DNA of 64,000 nucleotides from Massiliimalia sp050943535 (GCA_050943535.1 JBMNPJ010000004.1:1-64000), one strand, 5' to 3'; counted from the first letter of the stretch, positions 25,041-33,596 are shown. The notes: generated by a model not told the origin, from the sequence alone. Made by a program: numbers and translations.

Positions 25041-25540
25041 CCGGAAGCAGTTCTATTATGGATATGAAAGCATCGCTGGTTTCCTGCCTTGCTCGGGAAT
25101 TGAGCGGGGTACAAGTATTGGATGGTTACCGCAATGCTCAGTATTTCGGAGAACTGGAAAAACCTTTGATGAACGTGACCATTAAGGAAGTGCAGTCAGT
25201 TCCCCAGGGGTTTGGTGATCATTTGGGGTTTGAAGTGAATGGAGGGCAGACAAACCAGGTTCGGGGAACCTTGGGAAAAGTGGTGTTCAGTCTGGCGCTG
25301 CAGCTGCCAGCGCATACCGGAGGGCAGGGTGCGGATGAATATCTTCTCAAAATATTTGATGGTTTGCAGAAGGATCCGGATACAGCTTTTCTTTCCATGC
25401 AGTGCGGGGAGCTGAGTTTCCGGGAAGAGATTCAAGCGTTTTTTCTGGAAATCACTGTACAGGCGGAGCTGATTTTATTCCGGGAAGAAGAACTGGCTGC
25501 CATTGAGCAAATTGAACTAAGGGCAGATTGTGCGGAGTAA
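25037..25540 (+). CDS. Putative tail completion/terminator protein
   Basis: The 167-aa protein starts at GTG with a perfect AAGGAGGT 6 nt upstream. It lies between the head-closure gene and the sheath gene, where the tail terminator (gpU/gp17-like, XkdJ region) is expected. Its centre is mixed beta and helix (LGKVVFSLALQLPAHTGG). I recognise no diagnostic motif; gene order supports the call. Confidence 0.45.
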   Translation: MTGSSSIMDMKASLVSCLARELSGVQVLDGYRNAQYFGELEKPLMNVTIKEVQSVPQGFGDHLGFEVNGGQTNQVRGTLGKVVFSLALQLPAHTGGQGADEYLLKIFDGLQKDPDTAFLSMQCGELSFREEIQAFFLEITVQAELILFREEELAAIEQIELRADCAE

Positions 25541-25587
25541 TCTGTGTGATATAAAAATAGCAAAGATCAACAAGAAAGGAATGATGG

Positions 25588-26631
25588 ATGATGCTTGAGA
25601 CCATGCGGCCTGGAATTTATACCAGTTATACTGTGTCGGCCTACGGTGCCGGGGAGGGGGAACGGGGATTGGGGATTGTAAGCGCAAGTCAGATTCCCCA
25701 GCTTTCCGTACAAAAAATTACTTCACAGGGGCAGGCACAGGAATTGTTTGGCCCTTTGGACGGGGCGGCGCCCATGACCCGGATGATTATTGCGGCGCTT
25801 CAAAACGGAGTGGGAAAACTGTATGCGGTTTCTCCTGCAACAGAAGATGAAAGCGGCTATGAGGCGGCGCTGAATCAGTTGTTGGAGGTTCCTGAAGTAT
25901 ACGCAGTATGTACCGACAGGGAAGATCAGGAGCTGGAAACATTTTTAAAAACCAAACTGGATGCTATGGAGGCGGAAGGGCGGGAACGGATAGCAGTATT
26001 GGGAAGTTCTGATTGGGAACAGGCAGAGCAAAAAGCGGTTCGAATGAACCACAAACGGATTTGTGTTGCATATCCGGCGGCTGCCAGTTCTCAGGGAGCA
26101 GGGAATTTGTCTCCGGTACTGCTGGGAAGTATGATTTGCCGGGAACATCGCCCTTACAGTAATTTAAACGGAGAACTGGCAGAGGGGGATTTTATCCTGT
26201 CCCAACAGCTCAGTCGTGAGCAGCAGGAACAGCTGATGCAAGTGGGAATCTGTTTATTGGAACCGGCTTCTGACGCAGTGATGCTGGTACGTGGAATGAC
26301 TACCCATACCAAAAATGAATCAGGACTCAATGACCGTACATACCGCAATATCAGCTCAGTGCTGATTTTAGATCAGGTGGTGCCGGGGCTGCGGCAGGTA
26401 CTGCAGCAGCTTTTGACGTCTTCTGACAACAGTACCGCTTCGCTGGACGGAATCCAGTCTATGACTGCCAGCCGGCTGGAGGATTTTAAACAGCAGGGAC
26501 TGATTTCCGATTACGGTGTTCCCAATGTCTATCTGAAAGAGGATGACCGAACGGTCTGTGTTGTAGAGGTAAACTTTACGGTTCGTCAGGGACTGAATCA
26601 GATTTATCTGACGGCTCAGATTCATGTATAA
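25588..26631 (+). CDS. Contractile tail sheath protein (XkdK-like)
   Basis: The 347-aa protein is a short sheath subunit. Its C-terminal part has the conserved sheath core (YRNISSVLILDQVVPGLRQV, then FTVRQGLNQIYLTAQIHV). The N-terminus follows the pattern of PBSX XkdK-like sheaths (RPGIYTSYTVSA). Sheath proteins assemble around the inner tube and contract to drive it. AAGGA is 7 nt before the ATG. Its presence defines the particle as myovirus-like. Confidence 0.8.
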   Translation: MMLETMRPGIYTSYTVSAYGAGEGERGLGIVSASQIPQLSVQKITSQGQAQELFGPLDGAAPMTRMIIAALQNGVGKLYAVSPATEDESGYEAALNQLLEVPEVYAVCTDREDQELETFLKTKLDAMEAEGRERIAVLGSSDWEQAEQKAVRMNHKRICVAYPAAASSQGAGNLSPVLLGSMICREHRPYSNLNGELAEGDFILSQQLSREQQEQLMQVGICLLEPASDAVMLVRGMTTHTKNESGLNDRTYRNISSVLILDQVVPGLRQVLQQLLTSSDNSTASLDGIQSMTASRLEDFKQQGLISDYGVPNVYLKEDDRTVCVVEVNFTVRQGLNQIYLTAQIHV

Positions 26632-26646
26632 AGAGGAGGGGATTGG

Positions 26647-27033
26647 GTGGAAAACTTAAAAATTCCTACCAGCCGGGATATTTATCTGGAAGCAGACGGA
26701 AAGAAAATTGCAGTAGTACAGGGGTATCGGCTGAAAGCCGAAAGAACCACAGCGGTAATTGAAGAATTTGGAAACGAGACCCCTGTGGCGGCCATTGGTG
26801 GGAAAATGACCTATACCATTGAGCTGAGCCGAATTGTTCCGATGAAAAATTCTTTTGGAGACGGCATTGATTTTTATTCTCTGTCCGACTTTAATCTGGT
26901 TGTAGTCAAACCGGACCGGCGTATTGTGTATTCCGGATGTCAGTGGACGCAGATTCAGGAGACCGGTTCATTGGGAGTACCCTGTGTGGAAACTGCGGTA
27001 TTGACAGCCAGCCGGCGTATGGTACTGGAATAG
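26647..27033 (+). CDS. Tail tube protein (XkdM-like)
   Basis: The 128-aa protein follows the sheath gene and starts with GTG after AGAGGAGGGG. The beta-rich sequence (DIYLEADGKKIAVVQGYRL, then TYTIELSRIVP) fits the inner-tube family (XkdM/gp19-like). It would build the tube inside the sheath. Confidence 0.7.
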   Translation: MENLKIPTSRDIYLEADGKKIAVVQGYRLKAERTTAVIEEFGNETPVAAIGGKMTYTIELSRIVPMKNSFGDGIDFYSLSDFNLVVVKPDRRIVYSGCQWTQIQETGSLGVPCVETAVLTASRRMVLE

Positions 27034-27043
27034 GGGGATGAAG

Positions 27044-27388
27044 ATGAAATTATCAGAAAATTGGGTAATTAAGCCTTTATCTGTACTGGAAACCTTAGAA
27101 TGTATCCGCTGTGCAGAAGAGCTGGAACGTGAAATGCTGGTGGAGGACAGCAATGCCGAACTGGTAAAAGCGGTCTATGAATACGGTGCGTTGGGATATT
27201 TTTCTATTTATGAGGGGAATGTGAGAAAATTTTCTTCTCCTCGGGAAGTGCTGTGTCAGCTTACATTAGATCAGCTGGCAGATTTTTATGAGGAATACTG
27301 CCGTTTGCATCAGGGAAATCAGAAATATTGGGAAGCGGAACAAAATGAAAGCTTTGAAAGGCAGGTGAAGCAGGGTGAAAATATTTGA
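27044..27388 (+). CDS. Putative tail assembly chaperone (XkdN-like)
   Basis: The 114-aa, acidic, helical protein follows the tube gene, the usual place of the tail assembly chaperone. The second in-frame ATG (27044) sits 6 nt after GGGGG and is preferred over the one at 27038. Its end overlaps the next small gene by 14 bp in another frame, an arrangement that in many phages marks a programmed frameshift. I see no classic slippery heptamer there. Confidence 0.5.
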   Translation: MKLSENWVIKPLSVLETLECIRCAEELEREMLVEDSNAELVKAVYEYGALGYFSIYEGNVRKFSSPREVLCQLTLDQLADFYEEYCRLHQGNQKYWEAEQNESFERQVKQGENI

Positions 27389-27599
27389 GGAAAGTGTACA
27401 AAGAATTTTAAAAGGAAGAACCGACCGGGTATCTATCCCTGTGATCAAGTCAGAAAAAGCTTCTCCGCTGCCGGAGCCGCAGTTTTCAAAGGATGCCCCT
27501 CAACTGTTTCGGACAGAGCGGCAAAATGCTCGGTGGCTGGAACAGTATGAAAAGCAGGAATTTCTCCGCTCCATTCACAATTTGGATGAGGAGGAATGA
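27375..27599 (+). CDS. Small tail protein at the tape-measure position
   Basis: The 74-aa charged protein starts with GTG inside the end of the previous gene. A weak GGTGAAGCAGG precedes it. Its stop overlaps the next ATG (ATGA). In related phages a second chaperone product and then a large tape-measure gene sit here. This is the only coding material at that position, so it may be the chaperone extension or a replacement. The function is unknown. Confidence 0.5.
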   Translation: MKIFEESVQRILKGRTDRVSIPVIKSEKASPLPEPQFSKDAPQLFRTERQNARWLEQYEKQEFLRSIHNLDEEE

Positions 27600-28123
27600 G
27601 TATGCAGCAGGATTTAGGAAAATTTCGGTTTAAAGGACATGAGTTTTCTTATCTGCCCCGGCAGTTTTCCATTGAGCGAAAACGGAATCTTCAGCATTTT
27701 CTGTTGCCTGGATTGGCTGCCAGAGGGCAGGATCTGGGGTTTTATCCCCGGGTGATTGCCGGAGAAGGAGAGTTATTTGGGGAAAATTTATCTCAGCAGT
27801 ACGAAACATTGTACCAGTTATTTTTGTCAGAGGGCAGCGGTTTATTCTGTTTTCCTGGTATTCGCCCTTTTTACTGCTATTTTGAAGAGTTTGCCGTGAC
27901 AGGTAGGGCAGGACCCAAAATGCTCAGCTATCGGTTTGTATTTCGGGAAGACTGCGAAAAAAATGAAACTTCTCATGCCGGTGAATGGTGTGTTGCTCAA
28001 AAAGGAGATACCCTGTCTGCCATTGCAGCTCGGTACGGAAAGAGCCTTTCTCAGCTGATTCAGAAAAATCCCGGACTCAGTGGAAATGATTTGACGGAGG
28101 GAACCATTGTATGGCTGAACTGA
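27596..28123 (+). CDS. LysM-containing tail protein (XkdP-like)
   Basis: The 175-aa protein has a C-terminal LysM domain (about 128-175, GDTLSAIAARYGKSLSQLIQ) after a beta-rich N-terminal domain. In PBSX-like and T4-like systems such gp53/XkdP proteins link the hub or tube to the baseplate, and LysM can also bind peptidoglycan. It overlaps the next gene by 13 bp. It is on the short side, but both domains are visible. Confidence 0.75.
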   Translation: MSMQQDLGKFRFKGHEFSYLPRQFSIERKRNLQHFLLPGLAARGQDLGFYPRVIAGEGELFGENLSQQYETLYQLFLSEGSGLFCFPGIRPFYCYFEEFAVTGRAGPKMLSYRFVFREDCEKNETSHAGEWCVAQKGDTLSAIAARYGKSLSQLIQKNPGLSGNDLTEGTIVWLN

Positions 28124-29076
28124 TGGTATACGGAACCAATAAATCCGGAAAGACAGTGGGTTTTTCTTCGGTTTTGGAGTTTTTTTATGAAAATAACCGT
28201 TTTACACCGGCGGACATTCTAAAAATCACAGTGCTGGATTCTGTGGGAGATGATCCCATTGTATCTGTAACTGCAAAAAGCCAAGGACGAACCTTTTTTG
28301 AGGGAATTGTGGATCAGCAGAAAATCATCCGGGGGATCAAGGGAAGTTATTGTCAGCTAATTTGCCGAAGTCAGCGGGGGGCATGGCTTTTAGACAATGA
28401 AGCAAGACCTCAGACAGCTTCCTTTTTTACAGCAGGTCAGCTGTTTGCGGATCATCTGCTTCCTTTTGGTGTTTGCGGACACAGGATGACCGCCCATGCG
28501 ATTTTACCGGATTTTTTGATTTCCAAAGGTTCCTCCCACTGGGATGTGGTTACTTTATTCTGTCAAAGAGCATTTGGAAAGCTCCCTTATCTGGATCGGG
28601 AAAATTACCTTTCTTTAGATCCTTATTCCGGCAGAGAAGTCATTTTCTCCAACCGAAGACAACAGGCAGTTCCTTATCAAAATTTGGAAATCACCCAGGA
28701 CAATACCCGGATGATTTCCAGATTATATGTAAAAACCACCCAGACACAGCAGAAAACCGCCTATTACGGAGGGCAGATCGAAAATGAACTGGCGGATTCC
28801 TTGGGAATCCGCCGGGTGCGGTACTATCATCCGGGGAAAGAGTGGGGTAGTGAGATTAGAGAAGGTGCCCAGACTGTACTGAGAGAACGGCAGCAGGATT
28901 TTTGGTCGGCAGAACTGACAGTACCGGGAATTTTAGACGTTTGCGCAGGAGATCTAGCCCAGTTGTGGGAAACGGATTTTGTAAAAACCAGCTTGTATGT
29001 ATCCCGGGTACAGGTTCAGGCGGATGCAGACGGGATATTCACCCGGGTACGGCTCTGGGATAAAAGTGTTTTGTGA
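28111..29076 (+). CDS. Baseplate hub protein (XkdQ/gp27-like)
   Basis: The 321-aa protein follows the LysM protein, as XkdQ does in PBSX. It has beta-barrel-like segments (SVTAKSQGRTFFEGIVDQQK) and a conserved late portion (FVKTSLYVSRVQVQADADGIFTRV). It likely forms the hub at the tube base. GGAGG lies upstream of the ATG inside the preceding gene. Confidence 0.7.
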   Translation: MAELMVYGTNKSGKTVGFSSVLEFFYENNRFTPADILKITVLDSVGDDPIVSVTAKSQGRTFFEGIVDQQKIIRGIKGSYCQLICRSQRGAWLLDNEARPQTASFFTAGQLFADHLLPFGVCGHRMTAHAILPDFLISKGSSHWDVVTLFCQRAFGKLPYLDRENYLSLDPYSGREVIFSNRRQQAVPYQNLEITQDNTRMISRLYVKTTQTQQKTAYYGGQIENELADSLGIRRVRYYHPGKEWGSEIREGAQTVLRERQQDFWSAELTVPGILDVCAGDLAQLWETDFVKTSLYVSRVQVQADADGIFTRVRLWDKSVL

Positions 29077-29115
29077 CAGTAAGAAGCATAAATCGCAGAA
29101 AGGCAAAGAGAAATT

Positions 29116-29478
29116 ATGAATCGATATCGAAAAAAATCCCAGCCTTCCTTGCCGGAAGAAGGGGTGGTCGCTTCTTCCGGACAGCGGATGGATGTACTGG
29201 GAAAAGAAGGTGTCCGCCAAGTTCGCTGTGTACTGCCTTGTGGAATGGAGGCATTTCCTGCCGAGGGGGATCCAGTGATTCTGCTTACTTTGGACAGCGG
29301 AGAAGTGGTGGTACTGGGAACCGCGCAGGCAAAATCGGGAAAAGAAGGGGAAATCGGTTTTCGTGCAAAAAGCGGAGCTTATCTTCAATTAAAATCGGAC
29401 GGTACTGTGGTGATCAACGGCATGGTGATCGGTACAGATGGGACCATTCTGCAGAAAGGGGAGAATACAGGTGGATGA
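29116..29478 (+). CDS. Putative tail spike or baseplate protein (gpV/XkdR-like)
   Basis: The 120-aa protein has an OB-fold-like part (VRQVRCVLPCGMEAFPAEGD) and a beta-repeat end (GAYLQLKSDGTVVINGMVIG) like the C-terminal needle of gpV-type spikes. Here it would be the membrane- or wall-piercing tip. It is small for a spike, and an XkdR-like baseplate protein is the alternative. The ribosome site is weak. Confidence 0.6.
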   Translation: MNRYRKKSQPSLPEEGVVASSGQRMDVLGKEGVRQVRCVLPCGMEAFPAEGDPVILLTLDSGEVVVLGTAQAKSGKEGEIGFRAKSGAYLQLKSDGTVVINGMVIGTDGTILQKGENTGG

Positions 29479-29830
29479 ATATTTGTGCTGTGGGGATACC
29501 CATTGGGATCTTTGCGGGGATTTGAAATTTGTGGACGGACTGGATGAACGGATACAGCGGGCGATGATCCGTTTGACTATGAGAAAAGGGAGTTTTCCTT
29601 ATGATACTTCATTGGGAAGCGAGTTGGCGGATTTGGATATTCATTCGGCGGATGACTTTACCTTATATTCTGTAGTAAGCGAAGCATTGAAAGATCTGGA
29701 AGGGGTAGAGCTTTTGAATGTTCAAAAGGAAACCGACTTTGAGACAGAAACACTGTATCTGACGGTGTATTTGAAGGTGGAGGGTTCTGTTGAGTCCTTA
29801 AAAATTTCTGCAAGTCAGTGGAGCCGATAA
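29471..29830 (+). CDS. Baseplate wedge protein (gp25/DUF2634-like, XkdS)
   Basis: The 119-aa protein begins at GTG with AAGGGGAG 7 nt upstream and overlaps the previous stop by 8 bp. The pattern around MIRLTMRKGSFPYDTSLGSE matches the gp25-like core, where a first fibre of the wedge anchors the sheath. Order XkdS then baseplate J fits contractile baseplates. Confidence 0.7.
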   Translation: MDEYLCCGDTHWDLCGDLKFVDGLDERIQRAMIRLTMRKGSFPYDTSLGSELADLDIHSADDFTLYSVVSEALKDLEGVELLNVQKETDFETETLYLTVYLKVEGSVESLKISASQWSR

Positions 29831-29857
29831 AAATGAAATGGGAAGGAAGATGAATCA

Positions 29858-30931
29858 GTGGATCAGTCCGAAATTTATGAAACCATAAAAAACAGTTTTG
29901 CAGAGCAAACTGGTAAAGTTCCCGCAGATGACGGGAGCCTGGGGATCCGCATGGCGCTGGTTGCCGGAGAAATTGCAAAACTGTATGACCGTTTGGAAGA
30001 AGAAAAAAAGCAGATGTTCCCTCAGACCGCCACAGGGATTTATCTGGATCGTCATGGTCAGGTGCGGGATTTAACCAGAAAAGGAGCAGGTGCCGCCGCA
30101 GGAAAAGTGACATTTCAAAAAAACACTCCGGCTTTGCAGGATATTCCCATTCCCACAGGAACGGTATGCACTTCTTCCGGTGGGGGAAATATTATGTATA
30201 CAACCACAGAGGATGCGGTTCTGTCCCAGGGAGCACAGCGGATTGAAGTGCCGGTAAAAGCCAGCGTTACCGGAAGAATTGGAAATATTTCTGCAGGAAA
30301 GGTGGACCGCATGGTAACTCCGGTTGCAGGGATTGACACCGTAACCAATGAAGCGGATATTTTAGGCGGTATGGAGGAAGAAGATGATAACCAGTTTCGA
30401 AAAAGGATTATGGATTCCTATGTCTGTATCAGCAACGGCGCTAATCTAAAGTTTTATGAGGACATTGCGTTACAGCACGAAAATGTATGGTCTGCCAAAG
30501 CGGTTACTACAGCTGGAACGAATCAGATGACCCTGTATATTACAGATCAGATGAGAAACATTTCTGATGACGTATGCAACCAAGTAAAGGAAATGGTTCA
30601 AAATGCAAGAGAGCTAAATCTCCAGGTGACAGTAGAAAAAGCACAGGTCGTTACCCAGGACATTTCTATGACGTTATATTTGGACAGTCTGCAGAATCAG
30701 ATGACAAAATACGCTCAGGCTGAGTTTTATATCACCGATTATCTATATAACCGAAAAATTGGGGAGTCGTTTAACCCCTATACTGTGGCGGCAGAAATGG
30801 CGCAGCAGGTGGATGGGTTTTATGAAGTGGAATTTACCTCTCCCACAGCAATGGTAACAGTAGAACCCAGTCAAATTATTAAACCGGGTACGGTTAACAT
30901 CACCCTAAAGAGAAAAGAGGTCCCCAGATGA
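29858..30931 (+). CDS. Baseplate J-like protein (gp6/XkdT)
   Basis: The 357-aa protein has an early GIYLDRHGQVRDLTRKGA segment and a central VPVKASVTGRIGNISAGKVD segment, both characteristic of Baseplate_J proteins, which form the inner wedge ring. It starts at GTG with GGAAGGA upstream and overlaps the next gene by 4 bp (ATGA). It is complete. Confidence 0.85.
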   Translation: MDQSEIYETIKNSFAEQTGKVPADDGSLGIRMALVAGEIAKLYDRLEEEKKQMFPQTATGIYLDRHGQVRDLTRKGAGAAAGKVTFQKNTPALQDIPIPTGTVCTSSGGGNIMYTTTEDAVLSQGAQRIEVPVKASVTGRIGNISAGKVDRMVTPVAGIDTVTNEADILGGMEEEDDNQFRKRIMDSYVCISNGANLKFYEDIALQHENVWSAKAVTTAGTNQMTLYITDQMRNISDDVCNQVKEMVQNARELNLQVTVEKAQVVTQDISMTLYLDSLQNQMTKYAQAEFYITDYLYNRKIGESFNPYTVAAEMAQQVDGFYEVEFTSPTAMVTVEPSQIIKPGTVNITLKRKEVPR

Positions 30932-31434
30932 GTGTTGCAAGAAATTTTACAAAACAGCTGCAGGCGATGGGAATTTATCACCTCACCCAGGACAGTTTGG
31001 TTATGGCGGAGATGGAAGCTTATGGGAAAGCATTGGATCAGTTTTGGGAAGAGGCAGAACAGATGAAGGTGGGATGCTTCCTTGATGAGGTGGAAAATCC
31101 CTATGGGTATTATTTCGAGCGTCTGTTTCACATGGAAGAAACGCCCTATCCTTTTGTGGATGACAGTTTTCGGCAGCAAAGGATCGAAAAAATACGATGT
31201 ATGAAACTGCGGATGTCGGTTACCAACACCGATTTTAATAAACAGGCCATTTTAAAGCAGATTGAAAGCTATGGAATGACAGCCACTTTGGTGGATAACA
31301 TTACCCGGAAAACAGTCACGGTTACAGTTACTGGCGATACCCATATTATGAGCGATTATGAAGAAAAAACCAGGCGGATTACGGAACTCATTCCCAGTCA
31401 TGCTGCTGTGACTGTAAAATACAGTGCTTCTTAA
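30928..31434 (+). CDS. Baseplate/tail protein (gp7, DUF2313/XkdU-like)
   Basis: The 168-aa protein follows baseplate J, the place of XkdU-type proteins that complete the wedge and connect to tail fibres. It is helical at the start (MEAYGKALDQFWEEAEQMK), with a beta-rich end. It is the last gene of the cluster. No tail fibre follows, and the next gene is host pstS 164 bp away. Confidence 0.7.
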   Translation: MSVARNFTKQLQAMGIYHLTQDSLVMAEMEAYGKALDQFWEEAEQMKVGCFLDEVENPYGYYFERLFHMEETPYPFVDDSFRQQRIEKIRCMKLRMSVTNTDFNKQAILKQIESYGMTATLVDNITRKTVTVTVTGDTHIMSDYEEKTRRITELIPSHAAVTVKYSAS

Positions 31435-31485
31435 TTGTAAAAAAGCAAAAGCAATGTAAAGTGAACATCAAATAAAGTAAGCTGT

Positions 31486-31560
31486 GTAAAATATTCGGCT
31501 TTTATTTTACCAACCTTTAACAATAGTTGGATTTTGAATTTTACATAAAGTTTTTATAAT
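31486..31560 (+). promoter_or_regulatory. pstS: pst operon promoter region with Pho-box-like repeats and weak stems
   Basis: TATAAT lies at 31555-31560. TTAACA at 31517 and TTTACA at 31540 resemble the PhoP-type TT(A/T/C)ACA half-sites, about two helical turns apart, just upstream. A weak stem GTAAAAT/ATTTTAC (31486-31510) and another CCAAC/GTTGG (31511-31530) could terminate the phage-like operon. The -35 is poor, as expected for an activated promoter. Confidence 0.45.
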
Positions 31561-31598
31561 AACAACTGTAATCCAAAAGGTAAAGGAGATAATAAAAA

Positions 31599-32504
31599 AT
31601 GAAACCGATGAAAAAATTTCTGGCAGCAATCTTGGCTGGTATGATGGTATTTAGTTTTGCAGCATGTGGTAATACAGAAAGCGGCACTTCTTCTGAAGGC
31701 AGCACTTCAGGAAGTTCTGAAGCTTCTACATCTAATACAGAAAACGGCTCTGACACAACAATTGATCTGGGCGGTGCAAAAATCACAATGTCCGGTTCTA
31801 CTTCTATGGAAAAATTCTGCTCTGCTTTGACAGAATCTTTCAATGCAGACTGCAATGCAACAGCAACCGCAGAATACACTGGTTCTGGTGCTGGAATTGA
31901 AGCAGTTACTTCTGGTATGGTAGATATCGGTAACGCATCCAGAGCTTTAACTGACGAAGAAAAAGCTGGCGGCTTGTCTGAAAACATTGTAGCAATCGAC
32001 GGTATTGCAGTTGTAACTGATCCAAGCAACAAAGTAACTGATTTGACAAAAGATCAGCTGGTTAGCATCTATAAAGGTGAAGTGAAAAACTGGAGCGAAC
32101 TGGGTGGCGACGATCAGGCAATCGTAGTAATCGGCCGTGAATCTGGTTCTGGTACCAGAGGTGCATTTGAAGAACTGCTGGAAGTAGAAGATGCTTGTCA
32201 GTATGCACAGGAAGTTGACTCTACTGGCGGCGTTATGGCAAAAGTAGCTTCTACCCCTGGTGCAATCGGTTACGTTTCTCTGGACGTTATTGATGATACT
32301 GTACAGACCATCAAACTGGATGGTGTAGAACCAACAGAAGAAAACATCAAAGCTGGTACTTATACTTTGAGCCGTCCATTTGTTATGGCTACTAAAGGTG
32401 AAATTTCTGAACAGAGCGAAGCAGTTCAGGCACTGTTTGATTACATCGAATCTGACAAAGGTCAGCAGATTATTGAACAGGTTGGCTTGATCTCCGCAGA
32501 ATAA
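31599..32504 (+). CDS. pstS: Phosphate ABC transporter substrate-binding lipoprotein
   Basis: The 301-aa lipoprotein has a lipobox FAAC (Cys23), a Ser/Thr-rich linker (about 27-55) and a PstS-type fold with phosphate-binding motifs SGSTSMEKFC (about 65), GRESGSGTRGAFEELL (about 180) and TGGVMAKV (about 210). It captures inorganic phosphate outside the membrane for PstCAB. AAAGGAG is 10 nt before the ATG. It is the first gene of a seven-gene phosphate unit. Confidence 0.95.
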   Translation: MKPMKKFLAAILAGMMVFSFAACGNTESGTSSEGSTSGSSEASTSNTENGSDTTIDLGGAKITMSGSTSMEKFCSALTESFNADCNATATAEYTGSGAGIEAVTSGMVDIGNASRALTDEEKAGGLSENIVAIDGIAVVTDPSNKVTDLTKDQLVSIYKGEVKNWSELGGDDQAIVVIGRESGSGTRGAFEELLEVEDACQYAQEVDSTGGVMAKVASTPGAIGYVSLDVIDDTVQTIKLDGVEPTEENIKAGTYTLSRPFVMATKGEISEQSEAVQALFDYIESDKGQQIIEQVGLISAE

Positions 32505-32560
32505 GCGGCAGCTCTGGTCATACAGACAGATTTGAGTAAGAACAGAATACCATGAAAGAA

Positions 32561-32592
32561 ATATCCTCAAGACACGCTCATCTTGGGGATAT
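32561..32592 (+). promoter_or_regulatory. Intercistronic hairpin between pstS and pstC
   Basis: The stem ATATCCTCAAGA/TCTTGGGGATAT with an 8-nt loop has no T-tract after it. Such hairpins usually protect the mRNA of the highly made binding protein or lower downstream expression. Confidence 0.6.
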
Positions 32593-32639
32593 TGTCTTGA
32601 AGAGAAGATGTCGATCTATGTAAAAAGGGGGAAAACCAC

Positions 32640-33596
32640 ATGGCAAAATCACAGAATGATGTGAGAAAGCCCTTTTCGATTATAGGCAGCCATAAAACGA
32701 AATCTGCCATTGAAATTACAGCAAACATTATTTTTGTTGTGTGTGCATTTGTTGCGATTGCCGCAGTACTGGCAATTACAGTGTATATGATTTATTCCGG
32801 AGCGCCAGCATTATTCCAAGTGGGAATTACAGATATTTTATTTGGTACTGAGTGGGCGCCTACCGCAGAAGATCCAAAGTTTGGGATTTTATATATTATT
32901 TTAACTTCTATTATCGGAACCACGTTAGCAATTGTCATTGGGGTACCGATTGCTTTGATGACAGCGGTGTTTTTATCCGAAGTGGCAAATGCTAAATTGG
33001 CAGGTATTGTAAAGCCGGCAGTAGAACTGTTGGCTGGGATTCCTTCTGTTGTATACGGTCTATTGGGAATTTTGATGGTCAATCCGGTAATTTACAAACT
33101 GGAACAGATGATTTTTAAAGATGATCCGGACCATCAATTTACCGGAGGGGCAAACCTTTTGTCCGCAGTAATCGTACTGGCAATTATGATTCTTCCAACG
33201 GTTATCAACATCAGCGAAAGCTCCTTGCGGGCAGTTCCCAGAGATTATCGAAGCTCTTCTTTGGCATTGGGTGCCAGCAAGATTCAGACGATTTTCAAGG
33301 TTACGATTCCGGCTGCAAAGTCTGGGATTATTACCGGTATTGTTTTGGGCATTGGCCGTGCGCTGGGAGAAGCTATGGCAATTGTACTGGTGTGCGGAAA
33401 CGCCATCAATGTTCCGCTTCCATTCAACTCTGTTCGTACTTTGACAACCGCTATCGTATCAGAAATGGGATACGCAGGCGGCCTGCATCGTCAGGTTTTG
33501 TTTACCATCGGTTTGGTTTTGTTTGCATTTATTATGATCATCAACATTATCTTGAGCACTGTTTTGAAAAAAGGAGGGGACAAAAATGACCGATAA
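32640..33596 (+). CDS. pstC: Phosphate ABC transporter permease PstC
   Basis: The 318-aa inner-membrane permease has six hydrophobic segments and the binding-protein-dependent transport signature (EAxxxxG-like in SSLALGASKIQTIFKVTIPAA). It contains the PstC-typical AGIPSVVYGLLG. It pairs with PstA to form the phosphate channel. The ATG follows AGGGGG. Its 3' end overlaps pstA by 11 bp. Confidence 0.95.
   Translation: MAKSQNDVRKPFSIIGSHKTKSAIEITANIIFVVCAFVAIAAVLAITVYMIYSGAPALFQVGITDILFGTEWAPTAEDPKFGILYIILTSIIGTTLAIVIGVPIALMTAVFLSEVANAKLAGIVKPAVELLAGIPSVVYGLLGILMVNPVIYKLEQMIFKDDPDHQFTGGANLLSAVIVLAIMILPTVINISESSLRAVPRDYRSSSLALGASKIQTIFKVTIPAAKSGIITGIVLGIGRALGEAMAIVLVCGNAINVPLPFNSVRTLTTAIVSEMGYAGGLHRQVLFTIGLVLFAFIMIINIILSTVLKKGGDKNDR

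Larger units (their letters stand above)
18884..31434 (+). mobile_element. Compact phage-derived structural cluster (myovirus/PBSX-like), apparently domesticated or incomplete
   Basis: Nineteen consecutive plus-strand genes in 12.5 kb follow the standard order: small and large terminase, portal, protease, decoration, capsid, connectors, sheath, tube, chaperone-like, LysM/hub proteins, baseplate and tail-tip. Gaps are short and many genes overlap. No integrase, repressor, replication, tape-measure, receptor-binding, holin or endolysin gene is present. It abuts host spoIIE and pstS directly, and I found no attachment-site repeat at the edges. All frames appear intact, which argues against a decaying remnant. 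Confidence 0.85.

Noticed and set aside
27361..27400. Programmed -1 frameshift between the chaperone-like gene and the 74-aa gene
   Set aside because: The overlap has no clear slippery heptamer (such as AAAAAAG or GGGAAAG) and the second gene has its own GTG, so I do not claim a fusion.
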